A DNA stretch of 64,000 nucleotides from Heterocephalus glaber (taxonomy: Eukaryota > Chordata > Mammalia > Rodentia > Bathyergidae). The notes below the pieces were generated by a model. The model was not told the origin of the DNA and made no database searches. It saw nothing but the letters and a program-made list of their open reading frames with translations. Position numbers and translations under genes: made by a program. The stretch spans positions 4,256,152 to 4,320,151 of the forward strand of contig NW_004624843.1 of assembly GCF_000247695.1 (NCBI RefSeq), read 5' to 3'. Shown here one piece after another: positions 44,551-56,645 of the stretch. Position 1 is the first letter of the stretch; the number at the start of each line of letters is the position of its first letter.

Positions 44551-45711
44551 CTTTTCAGGGGAAGAGGACCTGCTAGGGGTCCTGCGGGAACATCCTGTGT
44601 TCCTAGTATGGGCCTCAGCTGGGTGTAACAGGCACTAAGGGGCAGGACCAACCCAGGAAGCTGTGGAGGCCAGAAGCATATGGATCTAGCTAAGGACCAT
44701 GAGGCTCGGAAGTGCGACTGTGCAGTGTACGCAATCAGGGGGAGAGGCCCCGGGGCTCCCGGAACCCCCTTCCCTGGGGATTCCCAAGGCAGGTCCTCAG
44801 CTGAGGAGGTTCAGCGGTCTGATTCATGGGCTTTGGTGAGCAGGTCACGTTAGCTGAGCTCATTCTGAGAACCACAGCTTCCAAGGCTGCAGCCCACTGC
44901 CTTTTCATAGATAAGGCCTTGTCTCACTCAAGCCAAGACACCCGAGAAGCCAAGTCATAACCAGAAAGCTTCTGAGAAAGTTCTGTGACTAGGATGTTTC
45001 ACAGCCTCTGCTACCCAGTCCCCTCCCCAAGCCCAAACAGTACCAGCTGGCATCGGGAAGACTGCAAGCACCCTTGGGCCTGGTCTCCCCAAGCCCCAGC
45101 CCCTAGCAGGGTGGAGGTGGTACGGCCAGTGCTCCATCTGTGACAGTTTCTACAATGACAATCAAACCCCTGCAACACCGGAGCAACTCTGCCATCTGAA
45201 AGGGTGTCAAAGCTCAGTGTTTAGACCACAGTCCTTCTCCCTTCCTTCCCTGTCACTGGCAGACACCTCCCAGTAGTTGCTGCATCCCAACAGCACCCCT
45301 CCACTTGCCTGTTCCTGAACCAAAGCATCTTGGGAGAGAAAGGCCTAGCTGCGACCAGTCCAGGCCCCAGGTGGCTCTGAGTCCCTTGTGGGAGGTTTTG
45401 GGCTTTGTCACCATCCCAGCAGGCTGCAATCACACCACATCTCTCAGCAGTGGAGGCCCCAAGAAAGTTGAGACCCAACATCTCACATCCCCGGAGCAAC
45501 TACTCTGTCAGACTGGAAGCTTCTTCGGCTCCCATTTTGTTTTACTCTCAAAATCTGTAAATTTCATATTCTGTGCAGCTTCTGGGTTCTTTTTGTCACA
45601 CGTGGAACTTTCTCAACAGAAACTAACCATGAAATCCCCCTCCCATCTGTCACCATGAAGTAGCCATAAGAAGTAGACTTCTGGCAAAGCCCCGAACTAC
45701 TCTGAGGCCGA
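44551..45711. other. Non-coding, nothing recognised
   Basis: No gene or repeat recognised. Confidence 0.45.
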
Positions 45712-45990
45712 TTCCTTCATTCTATGAGTATTTACTGAGCAATTATTATGTGCTAAACTGACTGAGGGAAGCTGCTAGGGATACAGCAGAAAGCAGAGCA
45801 AACAAATCCCTTCCCCAAGTGCTAGCATCCTAGTGGGAGGAGACAGGCAACTGGCAAATCACTAAGACAGATGGAAGGCCAGCTGGTGACAGATGTCAAA
45901 GACAAAATAAAGCAGGGAAAGAGGATTGAGAGCAAAGGCAGTAGGCTTGAAATCTGAAATGCTGGACCAACCAGGAAGGCCAGGCTGCAG
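45712..45990 (+). mobile_element. L2 LINE 3' relic
   Basis: TTCATTCTATGAGTATTTAC, TGAGCAATTATTATGTGCTA, GCTAGGGATACAGCAGAAAG and CTAGTGGGAGGAGACAGGC are the conserved L2 3' end in order. Confidence 0.8.
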
Positions 45991-46029
45991 AGGTAAGCAT
46001 ATGACATGAGGTGCCTGCCCTTCCTTATG

Positions 46030-46175
46030 TGTGACACGGGGGTGACGGTAACAGTCCACTCACCTCATTGAGGTGTTCTGAGGATCAAAGAGTCAATACA
46101 CACAAGGTGCACTGAGAGCTGTCTGTGCTCAGCAAGCACTTCATAAACATAAGTTGTTCTTATGATCGTTACCTT
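46030..46175 (+). mobile_element. MIR SINE relic (3' part)
   Basis: CACCTCATTGAGGTGTTCTG, GGATCAAAGAGTCAATACAC and GTGCTCAGCAAGCACTTCAT fit the MIR 3' half. Confidence 0.7.
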
Positions 46176-46612
46176 AATAGATGCTGTGTTGAAGGCGTTA
46201 GTGTTTTTCAAGCATCTGATTTAGTTTGTGGTTGGGAGTTCAAAGATGGGAAATTTAAAAAATCATAACAGACATCACTAATCAAGGCCGGCATCCTTTC
46301 TCCCTGAACCTGGAGGACCCTGGAAGTAAGTCCTTCTTAACACTATCTTTAGGCAGTGGCGGTGAAACAATCAGAATTGGCAGGTGGAAAGAAACGTGGC
46401 ATCTCTTGATGCAATTGCAGTGAGAGACGGATCTGTCTTCTGAATTCCTCCCCCTATTTTCCTCCCTTTTACTCTGTGACAGTAATTTCCTCTGTCACCG
46501 AGAGCTGGCATCCTGCTGCATACATCCTTTCTGTGAAATAATGTCTCCATCTGCTCCAAGCAGCACCTAAAAGAGTAATTCACACTGCACTACTGAGATT
46601 ATGTAAGAGAAT

Positions 46613-46698
46613 TTTTTTTTTTTTGGTACCGGAGATCGAACTCGGGTCCTCGCACTTGCACAGCAGGCAGCGAAACCACTGAGCTAAATCCCTGGCCC
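46613..46698 (-). mobile_element. ID-type SINE with TSD
   Basis: Reverse ID (GGTACCGGAGATCGAACTCG, CACTGAGCTAAATCCCTGGC) flanked on both sides by ATGTAAGAGAATTTTTTT. Confidence 0.92.
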
Positions 46699-47369
46699 CA
46701 TGTAAGAGAATTTTTTTAAACTCTATGCTGTGAGTTTTTTAATGATTTTGTGTGATTTTTCTCAGGAATTGCACAGTCTGGTTTTGATTTCCTGATTTCC
46801 ATATTTCCTTAATGAGACAACAGGTCCAGTCCTGCTTATGGGCAGGTGTGAGGACAGATCAGATGTTCTTAGGAAAGAAAGAGGCTTTCATACAAGTGCC
46901 TTGCTCTCCTTCTATAAATTGCCAAATTCCTACACTCTAATCACAGGAAAGATCTTTCTCATGCATATTCTCTCCAACCTATTCAAGACAGCCCTGGTGT
47001 CTAAAATCAATGGCACATTAGTAGTGTTGACACTCAGGAAGCTATTAAACATTAGCTCAGTGGAATTTTCTTAGAACTGTAAAGCAAAACCAAATATAAT
47101 TCAAGTGTAGGGAATGATTACACTTACCCATGGTAGACCAGATGTCCAGATAGAAAAAATGTAGATAGAAAAGATCATGCTGGTCTTGACTTTTTTTTTT
47201 TTTTTTTTTTTTTTAATTAGAAGATTCCTAATTCTCCCAGGGGCCAGGAGGGACTGTCAGTGGTAAGGCCAGTGAGAATTCTTGCTCTGGCATTCATCTG
47301 AAGGCAGGATTTTTCTCCCAACTTTTATTTTTTAAATGTCAAGCTTGAAGAAAAGTGTGTATGCACCTT
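46699..47369. other. AT-rich non-coding DNA
   Basis: No gene recognised. Contains a T run of 24 near 47191-47214. Confidence 0.5.
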
Positions 47370-47457
47370 TTTTTTTTTTTTTGGTACCGGGGATCAAACT
47401 TGGGACCTTGAGCTTTCGAAGCAGGCAGCAGAACCACTGAGCTAAATCCCTGGCCCT
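47370..47457 (-). mobile_element. ID-type SINE with TSD
   Basis: Reverse ID (GGTACCGGGGATCAAACTTG, CTGAGCTAAATCCCTGGCC). Flanks TATGCACCTTTTTTT and TATGCACGTTTTTTT are a near-perfect duplication. Confidence 0.9.
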
Positions 47458-47626
47458 ATGCACGTTTTTTTGCTAAGCCATTTGGAGTAAGTTGCAGATG
47501 AAAGGTCACCTCATGCCTAAATCATTAACCTGCATCTCTTCTTCACAGGACATTCTCTTTTGTAACCACAATGCTATCATCACACCAAAGGAGTGTCAGG
47601 CTGTACCCCCATTTCTCAGCCCACCC

Positions 47627-47725
47627 CCCTTTTTTAGAGACAAGTTCTTGCTAAGTTGCCCAGGCTGAGCTCAAATTTGCAATTCTTCTGCCTCTGCTTC
47701 CTGAACAGTTGAGATAACAAACAGC
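47627..47725 (-). mobile_element. Old B1 SINE
   Basis: TTTTAGAGACAAGTTCTTGC, AAGTTGCCCAGGCTGAGCTC and TCTGCCTCTGCTTCCTGAAC are a diverged reverse B1. Confidence 0.75.
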
Positions 47726-48589
47726 CAAGAAATCTAACATAGATATAATAATATCACATAATAGATGGTTCTTATTCAAATTTCCCCAACGTCTTTTACA
47801 GCCTAAAAAACTTTAGCCTGTATTCAATCAAGGTTGGCACATTATATTTGACTATTTGATATATTTTCATTTGGAGCTGTCTCCCTATCTCTTTTTGTCC
47901 TTCATAATATTAACATATTTGAAGTCTTATGGACTATTCCCTAATCTCTATTTACCTAATTAGCTTCCTCTTGAGGCAATGCAGATTAACCATTTTTGGC
48001 AAAAATAATACATGGATGTTGTATCACCCCTAATAGATCAAACCAAGAGGCACATAATGTTTAGTTTGTCCCATTATTTATAAATCTAATTCTGATCATT
48101 TGGCTAAAGTGATGTCCAATACATCTCCTCCCTATAGTTAATATAAAATCTGTGACATCAGATACTGTGCTTATATCCCACACCCAGCAATCTTTCACAC
48201 AACAGCATTCACATCCTATTACTTTAGGGTCTTTACAAAATGTTGTTTATCAAATTCATCCTTCCTTCTTATTCATTAGCTGGCATTCTTCTGTAAAGAC
48301 AAGCTGAAATCTGGGTTTTAAACTGTTGCTAATTATATTTAAAACAGAAAAAAATCTTCCACTGTAAATACAATAGTAAGCACAATGTACTATGTATATG
48401 AAAGGACCAGAGAGTTTCCAGACAGTGGAAATTGCCATATTTGTGGTCCTCACTCCTCTTCCTCCTCCTCCTTACTCTTCTTTCCTTCCAGCTGCTCCAC
48501 AACTTGACATCTGCTCCCAAGGCTGACTTAAAGAGCTCTATGCTCTTCAAGATCAGTTAGTCACTCATGTGCTGGGAGCTCAGTGCCAT
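47726..48589. other. AT-rich non-coding DNA
   Basis: No gene recognised. A short CCT-rich tract lies near 48453-48473. Confidence 0.45.
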
Positions 48590-48715
48590 CAGTTCCATTT
48601 TCCAGATGAGGAAAATGACACCCAGAAAGGCAACTCACCCAAGGTCACCCAGTGACAGACCTGGGATTTGGACCGGGACTTCAAAGGTCGTGTTCCTGCT
48701 GGGCCACATTCCTGA
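48590..48715 (+). mobile_element. MIR SINE relic
   Basis: CCATTTTCCAGATGAGGAAA, CACCCAAGGTCACCCAGTGA and CAGACCTGGGATTTGGACC are the MIR core. Confidence 0.85.
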
Positions 48716-48875
48716 ACTACTGAATTCCTTTACAGACATATACAGCAACCACAGCAATCGCTGGCGTTTATTGATTGTCAAACAATTGAGTATTAGCAGT
48801 ACATAATTAAAAGGTCAGAGAAATTGCAACAAAATAAAATATGAGGTTGTGGGCTTTCCCTTTAAACTTATCTAT

Positions 48876-48905
48876 GTGCTTGCTCCGGCAGCACGTATAC
48901 TAAAA
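48876..48905 (+). pseudogene. Second truncated U6 snRNA fragment (5' 30 nt)
   Basis: GTGCTTGCTCCGGCAGCACG then TATACTAAAA matches U6 nucleotides 1-30 with three substitutions and stops at the same AAAA as the copy at 27494. Flanks acttatctat (48866-48875) and acttatttat (48909-48918) form an imperfect 10 bp target-site duplication. Confidence 0.85.
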
Positions 48906-48918
48906 TATACTTATTTAT

Positions 48919-50274
48919 ATTTCCAAAATTTTTTACAATGAACATACACCACAGCTGTGATAGATGTGGATAATGCTTTTAAAAAGGAAAAGGGCATTGA
49001 GCAAATTTCTAGATGTCAGATTCAGAAAGGCTCTTCCTGGGTCTGCCTGTCTCTATTAGAGCCACTACCAGAGAGGGTGGACCCCTGGGCACATCTAGGC
49101 CTCGGGTGCTAGCAAGTGACCACAGCAATGTACAATATATGGCCCAGTCTACGCCAAACCAACCAGTTTCCCACTTTTCCAGAGCCGTAACCACAAGCTG
49201 GCTTTCTGCAAGACTCCAGACAGTTATCAAGGCCACAGAAGCCTGAACCTTGGACTTCATGTTGTTTACAAAGTAAGAGCACGATAAGGAACTTCACAGG
49301 AAGAAATTGTGGGAAAGGATGAGATCAGAAATTCTCTTTAGCAGAAGAGGACTGCAAGGTAAGACATTGGAGAGGTTACTGAGGATTTAAGAAATTTCTA
49401 GAAGGAAAGTCAAAATTGCAGACGAGACCATTATTACGCGGAGGGATTTGTAAGATTCTTGGCCTTTGGAGTGTTCCTATGTTTCTTATTTTTGTTATTC
49501 TATGTTTGTTCCCCTATAGCCCTCAGCATGAAAAAAAAGCCTTTGAAAAGGAAAAATAGGAATTGACAGGGAGATTAAATCCTTTACAAAACCATGTATA
49601 ATTCTAAATGACAAAAAGCCACCATAAGACAATAAAAAGCCTGTAAGTCATTATTTCCATCATCCAAACAAACTGAAAACCTAAAAGTTATCTTAGATCC
49701 TTCAGAGAATCAAGGTCATGGAGCAAACTGCCCACCTTGAAAACAGGAGACACGGGACGGGAGAAGGCAGACAATCATGACTTACCAGTACAGATGCCAC
49801 CTGGGACAGTGGGAAGGCTCAGGGCCCTTAAGTGGCCTGTGAGGAATTGCTGGAGGCTGACACTGGAAGTTACAAACTCCCCGGGTCCCCACACTTTCCT
49901 GGAGTTTTCCCCAGTGCCCCACCAGGTCTTCTCTGAAGATGGGAGAAAAATCCCCAGGCTTCAGGCAAGGGAGGGAAAAAGTAACCATTTCACAGTAATA
50001 AGCCCAGAGAAAAGTAACCGTTTTCAAAGTCCAGAACATTCTACTCTCCTTGACCAAGGCCTGCCGGGAAGGGATGTTGCTTTATCAGGGCCTTATCTTC
50101 CCTAGCAGAGGGCAAGGAGACAGCTCCAGCCCCTCTTAGCCTACCAGGCTCACATCAGGGCAGGGAAAAAAGGGACAAGATCTGATTTTAAGGGCCACAG
50201 TACAAGGACTTGGGCCCAGTGAGATTTATCGTAGGATTATAGAACACCCCACCCTCCCCAGTACCTTATGGTAT
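48919..50274. other. Non-coding, nothing recognised
   Basis: No gene or repeat recognised with confidence. Confidence 0.45.
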
Positions 50275-50393
50275 TAGCTTCCTTAGGCTGCCTTTACAAA
50301 CACCAAAACCTAGGTGGCTTCAACAATAGAAATGTATTCTTCCACAGTTCTGGAGGCTGGAAGTCCAAAGCCAAGATGTCGGGGCCACAGCCT

Positions 50394-50466
50394 CTTCTTC
50401 TTCCTCTTCCTCCTCCTCCTCCTCCTCCTCTTCTTCTTCTTCTTCCCTCTCTCTCTCTCTCTCTCT
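50394..50466 (+). repeat. (TTC)n(CTC)n(TC)n polypyrimidine tract
   Basis: About 70 bp of pure pyrimidine inside the LTR. Confidence 0.95.
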
Positions 50467-50739
50467 AACTAAGGAAGGATCTTCCTTTCTCTCTTCCCAT
50501 TCCCAGTGGTTGGTGGCAATCTACTCATTCCTTGGCTTGCATTTGCATTGTTCCAGCTTCTGCCTCCATCATCACATGGCCTCTCCTCTGTAAAAGGAGA
50601 CAAAATATTACCTCTACCCTCTTGGGGGTTTCAGCTAAACCTAAGAATTAAACTCACCTAGATACTTTAATAGGAGAAACACATATAAATGTGTTTCATA
50701 TAAATGTTATGGGACATGGGAGCCTTCATAAGGAAATTG

Positions 50740-51085
50740 TCTAGATTCACTTTGGGTTGCTATAATAAAATACCACAGACTAGCTAATTTATAAAGAACT
50801 AGAATTTGTTTCTCACAGTTCTAGAGGCCAGGCAGTCCAAGATCAAAGTGTTGACTGGTTTATTGTCAGATGAGCATCCAGTCTCTGCTTCCAAGATGGC
50901 GCCCTGAATCCCCTGTCCTCAGCTGACAGAAAAGCAAAAGAAGATGAAGCCTTTCACCAGATTCCATTTTGAAAGTGCACTAACCCATTCATGAGGGTGC
51001 ATCACCCCTTAGACCTCAGCTCCTAACACTTCTGCCTTTGGGATTAAGCTTTCAACACATGAATTCTGGGGGAGATTTCAGACCA
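50740..51085 (-). mobile_element. ERVL-MaLR (MST/MLT1-type) LTR, reverse, nested
   Basis: GGTTGCTATAATAAAATACC, TTTCTCACAGTTCTAGAGGC, CATTCATGAGGGTGCATCAC and TTTCAACACATGAATTCTGG run in the order expected for a reversed MST/MLT1 LTR. It lies within the outer LTR. Confidence 0.75.
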
Positions 51086-51650
51086 AAGCAGAAATGACCC
51101 AAAGAAACAGAATCAAACACATACCCAGGTGGGTAAAGATAATAAGGTGTGAAAATGTGACTAGGCAAAGGGGCATGGGCTAGGATAGCTAATTAGATAG
51201 AAAAGCAACTGGGAAGATGAGTTAAACAACTTGTTTGTAAAGATTTGTTCCACTTCAATTTTTTGTCCTTGATGATAAGAATGTTACTTTCCTCCTGGAG
51301 GGAGGACAGCATTAACATGGGGAAGACAGCTTTTATCTCTTGCTTTCAGGAAGAAAGAGGGGATGGTTACAGTATTCTGCTGCTGTTTTCGTAAGTGCAC
51401 TGAACTCAAAATAATCCTTATGCCAATTTGGCATGTTTGGGGGTAGGTGCTGAATTCCTTCACCTCTGTGTCTTCATCTCTGTATACTTTGTCTTCTTAT
51501 AAAGATATGTCATCATATTTAGGACTTTCCCTAACCCAGTATGACTTCCTCTTAACTAATTATATGTGCAAAGACTCTATTTCCAAATAAGCTCACTTCT
51601 AAGGTTCCAAGTAAACATGAATTTTGAGAAGACACTTAAAACCACATCAA

Positions 51651-51869
51651 CAGACTCCAGTATAATAAAACCACCTTACAACCAAGAGAGCTACTAGCCA
51701 CAGACTCTTAAGAATATTCTTAGGAAAACCCAAAAATAGCAGAGAAGGAAAAAAAAAAACAACCTAAAGCCAGAGAAAACTGAAGTCTATGGCACCTACA
51801 GTAGACATCAAACAAAGCTCAGCTCCTAGTCAAACTGACATAAAACCTGTACTAAAAGCCTTGATGAGG
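51651..51869. other. Short non-coding gap
   Basis: A-rich. Nothing recognised. Confidence 0.4.
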
Positions 51870-51942
51870 GCCGGGGATTTAGCTTAGTGGTTCTGCCACC
51901 TGCTCTGCAGGCACAAGGACCCGATCCCCGGTACCAAAAAAA
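51870..51942 (+). mobile_element. ID-type SINE with TSD
   Basis: GGGGATTTAGCTTAGTGG and GACCCGATCCCCGGTACC. AAAGCCTTGATGAG occurs immediately before and after the element. Confidence 0.92.
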
Positions 51943-52532
51943 AAAGCCTTGATGAGCCCAGGTCCCGTTACCTGGGCAATATGTCCAGCATTCGACAAAA
52001 AATTACAAGGCATGCAATTAAAATCTCCATCTGAAGAGACACAGCAGGCATTGGAGCTAAACTCTGACATGGTACAGCTGGGAGATTAAGGTAAGTAGAT
52101 GAATGCCTTAAGGGAGCTACTGGAAAAACGAAGTGCAAGGATTGATGAGTAATGAAAACAGAGATGGAAACCAAAAGGAAATGCTAGAAATCAAATCTGA
52201 AATGCAAAGGAAGAGAATGAAGTAAGCTCAACAGCATATCCAAGAACAAAAGAGAAACTAAAAGATCTAACCTATGTGTAATGAAACTATCCAAAGGAGA
52301 AGAGAGAAAAGAGCAGAAGTACTTGAAGTAATGACGAGGGAAGATTTTCCACATTAATGATAAACATGAAACCACAGATCCGGGGAGCACAGAGAAATAC
52401 AAAAGCAAATAAATCCACACCTCTTTATGTCCTAAGTAGCAGACAAGCAAAGACAAAGAGAAAATCTTTTTTTTAGTGTATAAATAAAAAGTGTTTTTAA
52501 TATTATATAAATTCTAATCTTTTTGTTTTTTT

Positions 52533-52607
52533 CGGTACCGGGGATCAAACTCGGGTCCTTGCGCTTGCGCAGCAGGTGATGAAACCACTGAGCTAAATCC
52601 CCAGCCC
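52533..52607 (-). mobile_element. ID-type SINE with TSD
   Basis: Reverse ID (GGTACCGGGGATCAAACTCG, CTGAGCTAAATCCCCAGCC). ATAAATTCTAATCTT flanks it on both sides. Confidence 0.92.
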
Positions 52608-53385
52608 ATAAATTCTAATCTTAAAGATATATATATCTTTATATGGTTTGTTTTTTTAGCAAAATATTTATCGGTACATTTTAGATATATATAATGATAA
52701 CTTTCATTATAGGGAATTTGTACCAGTGCATGATATATCTTGCTTCTTCTTTTTTTCCCCCTTTCCCCACCTCCTTTCTGTACAAAACCTATGTTTCCAT
52801 TTTTTCCTTCGATGACAAAGAGAAAATCTCAGAGGAAAAAAACCCAAAGGGAACAATCCCTACCTAGAGAAGAATAAGAACAAGATGACATTGGACTTCT
52901 TGTCCAAAACAATGTAAACAACACAAGCAAAAAGCATATGAAATATTTAAAATGTTGCGTAGGGGAAGAAAGAGATCATTCCTCTACTCTTTATAGGTTT
53001 GTGATTAAGGGCTTTATAACAAAATATAGATTAACAAAAGAAAAGCATACAAACTTAATATAAATTTTACATGACACAGGAGCCTTCATAAAAAAAATAA
53101 AGACCATACAGAAGAAACAGTTAAATATGTTTGTTTAGTGCCAGGATTGATGGAGAGCAGACGGTGGTGAGGAAACACAGCTGGACAGAGTATGATGGAA
53201 TGGTAAATGGGAGCGACCCGGAAGGCCTCTGTTCAGTTTCTTCTTGGAAATACAGGCACTCCTTTCCTCTGAGTGCAGGGAGAGCCTCTCTTGGTGAGGT
53301 TATGGGACCTGCTTCCAGGGAGAAGGAGGGGTTTGGAGAGGTGAACAGAATACCCTGCTCACTTCTGCCATTTCTCCAGTGCTGA

Positions 53386-53751
53386 GGTGGTCTGAGTGCG
53401 TCCCTCCAAAGTTCATGCTGAAATCCAGTCCCCACTGTGGCAATATCAAGAAGTGGGGTCAATGGGGAAGAGATTATGGGATCAACCCCCTGATAAAATG
53501 GGTAAACGGAGCAAGTAGGTGTCCAGCCCTCCTTCCATGGAGACACAGTGTCTGGAGCCCTCTGTCATGGAAGAGGGTGGCTAGGAGGAACCATTTTTGA
53601 AGTAGAGAGCCCGCCTCACCAAACACCAAAGTCATTGCAAAGTTGTCTTGCTCTTGGTTTGCCCAGCCCCTAGTACTGTCAGAAACAGATTCCTGTTGTG
53701 TATATGTTACCCAGCCCGAGGTACTTTGGTCTAGCAGCCAAAACTAAGACA
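53386..53751 (+). mobile_element. ERVL-MaLR (MLT1-type) solitary LTR
   Basis: Starts near TGAGGTGGTCTGAGTGCG and ends AGCAGCCAAAACTAAGACA. The interior has CCTCCAAAGTTCATGCTGAA and GGGTCAATGGGGAAGAGATT. Typical MaLR LTR of about 365 bp without coding capacity. Confidence 0.75.
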
Positions 53752-53807
53752 TTGCCATATTGTGAGGTAACATGTCCTGAACGTCATCAGTTAAACACAG
53801 GCAAGCA

Positions 53808-53912
53808 GGACCAGGGATTTAGCTCAGTGGTTCTGGTGTCTGCCTGGAAAGCACAAGGTTCAGAGTTTGATCCCCAGTACCAAAAACAAAAAACAAAAAA
53901 CAAAAAAAAAAA
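53808..53912 (+). mobile_element. ID-type SINE with TSD
   Basis: CAGGGATTTAGCTCAGTGG and GAGTTTGATCCCCAGTACC with a (CAAAAA)n tail. AGGCAAGCA flanks both ends. Confidence 0.9.
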
Positions 53913-54647
53913 CCAGGCAAGCAAACAAAACAAAACCAAAACTCCCCAACAAAAGCCCACTGGGTGAATTTGACATCCAGTGCAAAAGTGAAGGAGAATG
54001 AAGACTTTCTCAGACAGACAAAACTAAGTTTATCATTAGTAGACCTGCCTTACAAGAAATCTTAGCAGAAGGTCTACAGGGAAAAGGAAAATGACAACAG
54101 GTCAGAGACTCAGACTGACATAAAGAAAAGAGCCTTAGAAAAGGAATAAATGAAGGTAAAATGGAATCTTTTCCTTTTCTCTTACTTGGGCTAATGGTAG
54201 TCATTGGGAACAATGTACTGGGTGGCTATAGCTTGTGGATACGTGAAAAGAGTGACAGCAAAGTTTGGAGGCAGAGGAGAGAGGAACCGGGAGCACCCTA
54301 GGTTATCTGTGCACCCAGGGTAGCAGTGTGGAGCTGTTTGAAAGGAAAGGTCGATAAGCTGTACCCACCAACTGCTAGCTCTTGGTCAGGGAGAAAGAGA
54401 CAGGCAGCACATGAATGTGAACTTCTCTCCTCTGCTGTTTTCTCAAATGCCAGAGTGGCATTTGAGGTCTAACTGCTGTGTTAAGAGAGGAGAGAAAATG
54501 GAACCATGTAAAATGCTCGGTCAAAAGCAGAGACAGTACAAAAAGGGAGGAAAGTTTAGAAAAATAAGCAAAGAACAAGTGCAATAAATAGAAAACAGTG
54601 GCAAATGGGGTAGCTATGAATGCAACTTTGTCAAGAATTTCTTTGGG

Positions 54648-54737
54648 GGGGGGGTGCCCCAGGGATCGAACTCGGGACCTTGCACTTGCCACTTGTGAGG
54701 CAGGCGGTGGAACCACTGAGCTAAATCCCCAGCCCAA
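54648..54737 (-). mobile_element. ID-type SINE
   Basis: Reverse ID after a G run of 10 (GGGATCGAACTCGGGACC, CTGAGCTAAATCCCCAGCC). CAAGAATT flanks it on both sides. CACTTGCCACTTG is a small internal duplication. Confidence 0.88.
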
Positions 54738-54869
54738 GAATTACTGTAAATGGTCAAAACAGGACAATTAAAAAGAAAACAGTGGATAAAAAATATGTTG
54801 TTTATAAGAACCCACTTTAACATAAAGGTACAGATAGATTAAACAATAAAGGGAAGAAAATCTTTAACA

Positions 54870-55215
54870 GGAAGGCAACTGTGTTACCTGCTACCACCTA
54901 GATGAACCCTGAAGACGTCACGCCAAGTAAATGAGCTGAAGGACACTTGACGTGGGAGTCACTTCCAAGGGACACCGAGAGCAGTCAGAGTCCTAGAACA
55001 GAAAGTGGGATGGTGGTTGCCAGGGGCTAGGAGCGAGAGAATGTGCAGGAATTTTGTTTAGCAGGCATGGCATTTCCATCTTGCAAGGCGAGAAGAGTTC
55101 TGAGAAATTCCAACACGAATCCAGGTGCTGCTGGCCGCCCACTCTGAATGCTGAGTAGCCGAGCACCTGAACACAGTTACATTATTGGTATTTTACCACA
55201 ATAAAGATATTTTCT
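54870..55215 (+). mobile_element. L1 3' end fragment inside the older L1
   Basis: ACCTAGATGAACCCTGAAGA, CCAAGTAAATGAGCTGAAGG, ATGGTGGTTGCCAGGGGC and ATTTTACCACAATAAAGATA mark an L1 3' terminus that interrupts ORF2-region sequence of the surrounding element. Confidence 0.75.
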
Positions 55216-55889
55216 GTTTTAAAGGATTGGAGGAAATTAAAGAGATGCATGTGCATTCAAACCAATCAAAGAAAAGCTGGGATGGACACATTAATTTCAG
55301 ATAAAGCAGACATCAGAACAAGAAAAATGATCAAGAATAAGGAGAGACACTGCATCATGAGCAAGGGGTCTATTCTCCAAGAAAACCTAAAAACCTAATG
55401 TGTGTGCACCTAATAGTGTCAAAATATGAAGGAAAAACTAATAGAACTGCAAGGAGAAATGGATAAACCCACAACTGGGAGGCATTAATGCCCTCCATCA
55501 GGGGCTGGCAGACCCAGCAGCAGGAAGTTGGAAAGGAAAATTGAGCTGAGCAGCGCCACATAATCAATACAATAGACATTTATAGAATTTTTCATCTAAA
55601 AGCAGCAGAATGCATCCTTCTCAAGCTTACATGGAACAGTCACCAAAACAGATCACACTGCGAGTCATACAGGAAACCTAAATGAATTTAGAAGTACAGA
55701 AATCAGAGCATGTTCTCAGACCACAGTGAAATTATTAACAGAAATTAATAACAGAAAGACAGCTGCAAAATCCCACAATATTTGGAGATTTAACAACACA
55801 CTTCTAAATAAAACCTGGGGGGAAAAATCTCTAAAAATGTTTTAAAGTACTTTGAACTAAACAAAAATGAAAATTCAATTTATTAAGCC

Positions 55890-56000
55890 AGGAAAGCGGG
55901 TAAGGCCTATAGTCCCAGCTACTCTGAAGGCTGAGGCAGCAGAATCAGTTGAGCCCAGGAGTCTGAGGTCAGCCTAGGGAATGCAGCAGGACCCTGCCTC
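55890..56000 (+). mobile_element. Old B1/7SL-type SINE
   Basis: GGCCTATAGTCCCAGCTACT, GGCTGAGGCAGCAGAATCAG and GAGCCCAGGAGTCTGAGG. It keeps the ancestral AGCTACT and GAGCCCAGGAG wording that later B1 copies lost. Confidence 0.8.
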
Positions 56001-56097
56001 AGAGAAGAGAGAGAGACAGAGATAGAGAGAAATAGAGAGACAGAGAAAGAGAGAATGGGTGAGAGAGGTGCAACTTATCAAACTTTGCAGAATAGAG

Positions 56098-56176
56098 AGC
56101 CAGGGGTGTGGCTCAGTGGTGGCGCGCCCATCTGACAAGTGCAAGGTCCTGAATTTGATCCCCGGTACAGGGAAAA
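56098..56176 (+). mobile_element. ID-type SINE
   Basis: CAGGGGTGTGGCTCAGTGG and GAATTTGATCCCCGGTACAG with an A tail. Confidence 0.88.
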
Positions 56177-56542
56177 AAATTTGCAGAATGGAGCAAAAGC
56201 AATACTTAGAGGGAAATTTCAGGATTGAATGCACACACTGGAAGAAAAAAAAAAGAAAGATCTAAAAATCAATCTAACTTTCCACCCGAAGTAACTATGG
56301 AAAAAAGAAGCAATATTAACCCAAACCAAGCAAAAGAAAAGAGGTTAACATTAAAACAAAAGGATTAATGAAATTCAAAATAGAAAATCAATACAGAAAA
56401 TTAAAATCAAAAGACAGTTCCTTGAAAAGATAAAATTGATAAACGTGTACTCTAGCTAATCAAAAAGAGAAGATACAAATTACTAACATAAATATTTTTA
56501 AAAGTAGAAGGGTAGTCACTAAAGAGAAAATACAAAATTTTA

Positions 56543-56645
56543 GGGCTGGGTACATAGCTCAGTGGTGCAGCACCTGCCTTGCAAGCACATGGTCCTGAGT
56601 TTGATCCCCAGTACTGGAAAAAATAGATAAATAAAATAAAATAAA
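56543..56645 (+). mobile_element. ID-type SINE
   Basis: GGGCTGGGTACATAGCTCAG, GAGTTTGATCCCCAGTACTG and an (AAATAAAAT)-type tail. TSD not certain. Confidence 0.88.

Larger units (their letters stand above)
50275..51650 (-). mobile_element. ERVL-MaLR LTR, reverse, split in two
   Basis: The outer element reads, in reverse, TTAGGCTGCCTTTACAAACA, ACAGTTCTGGAGGCTGGAAG and CATCATCACATGGCCTCTCC at 50280-50585. It resumes at about 51490 with CCCAGTATGACTTCCTCTTA and CTATTTCCAAATAAGCTCAC. A second LTR and about 400 bp of other sequence lie between the two parts. Non-coding. Confidence 0.65.
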
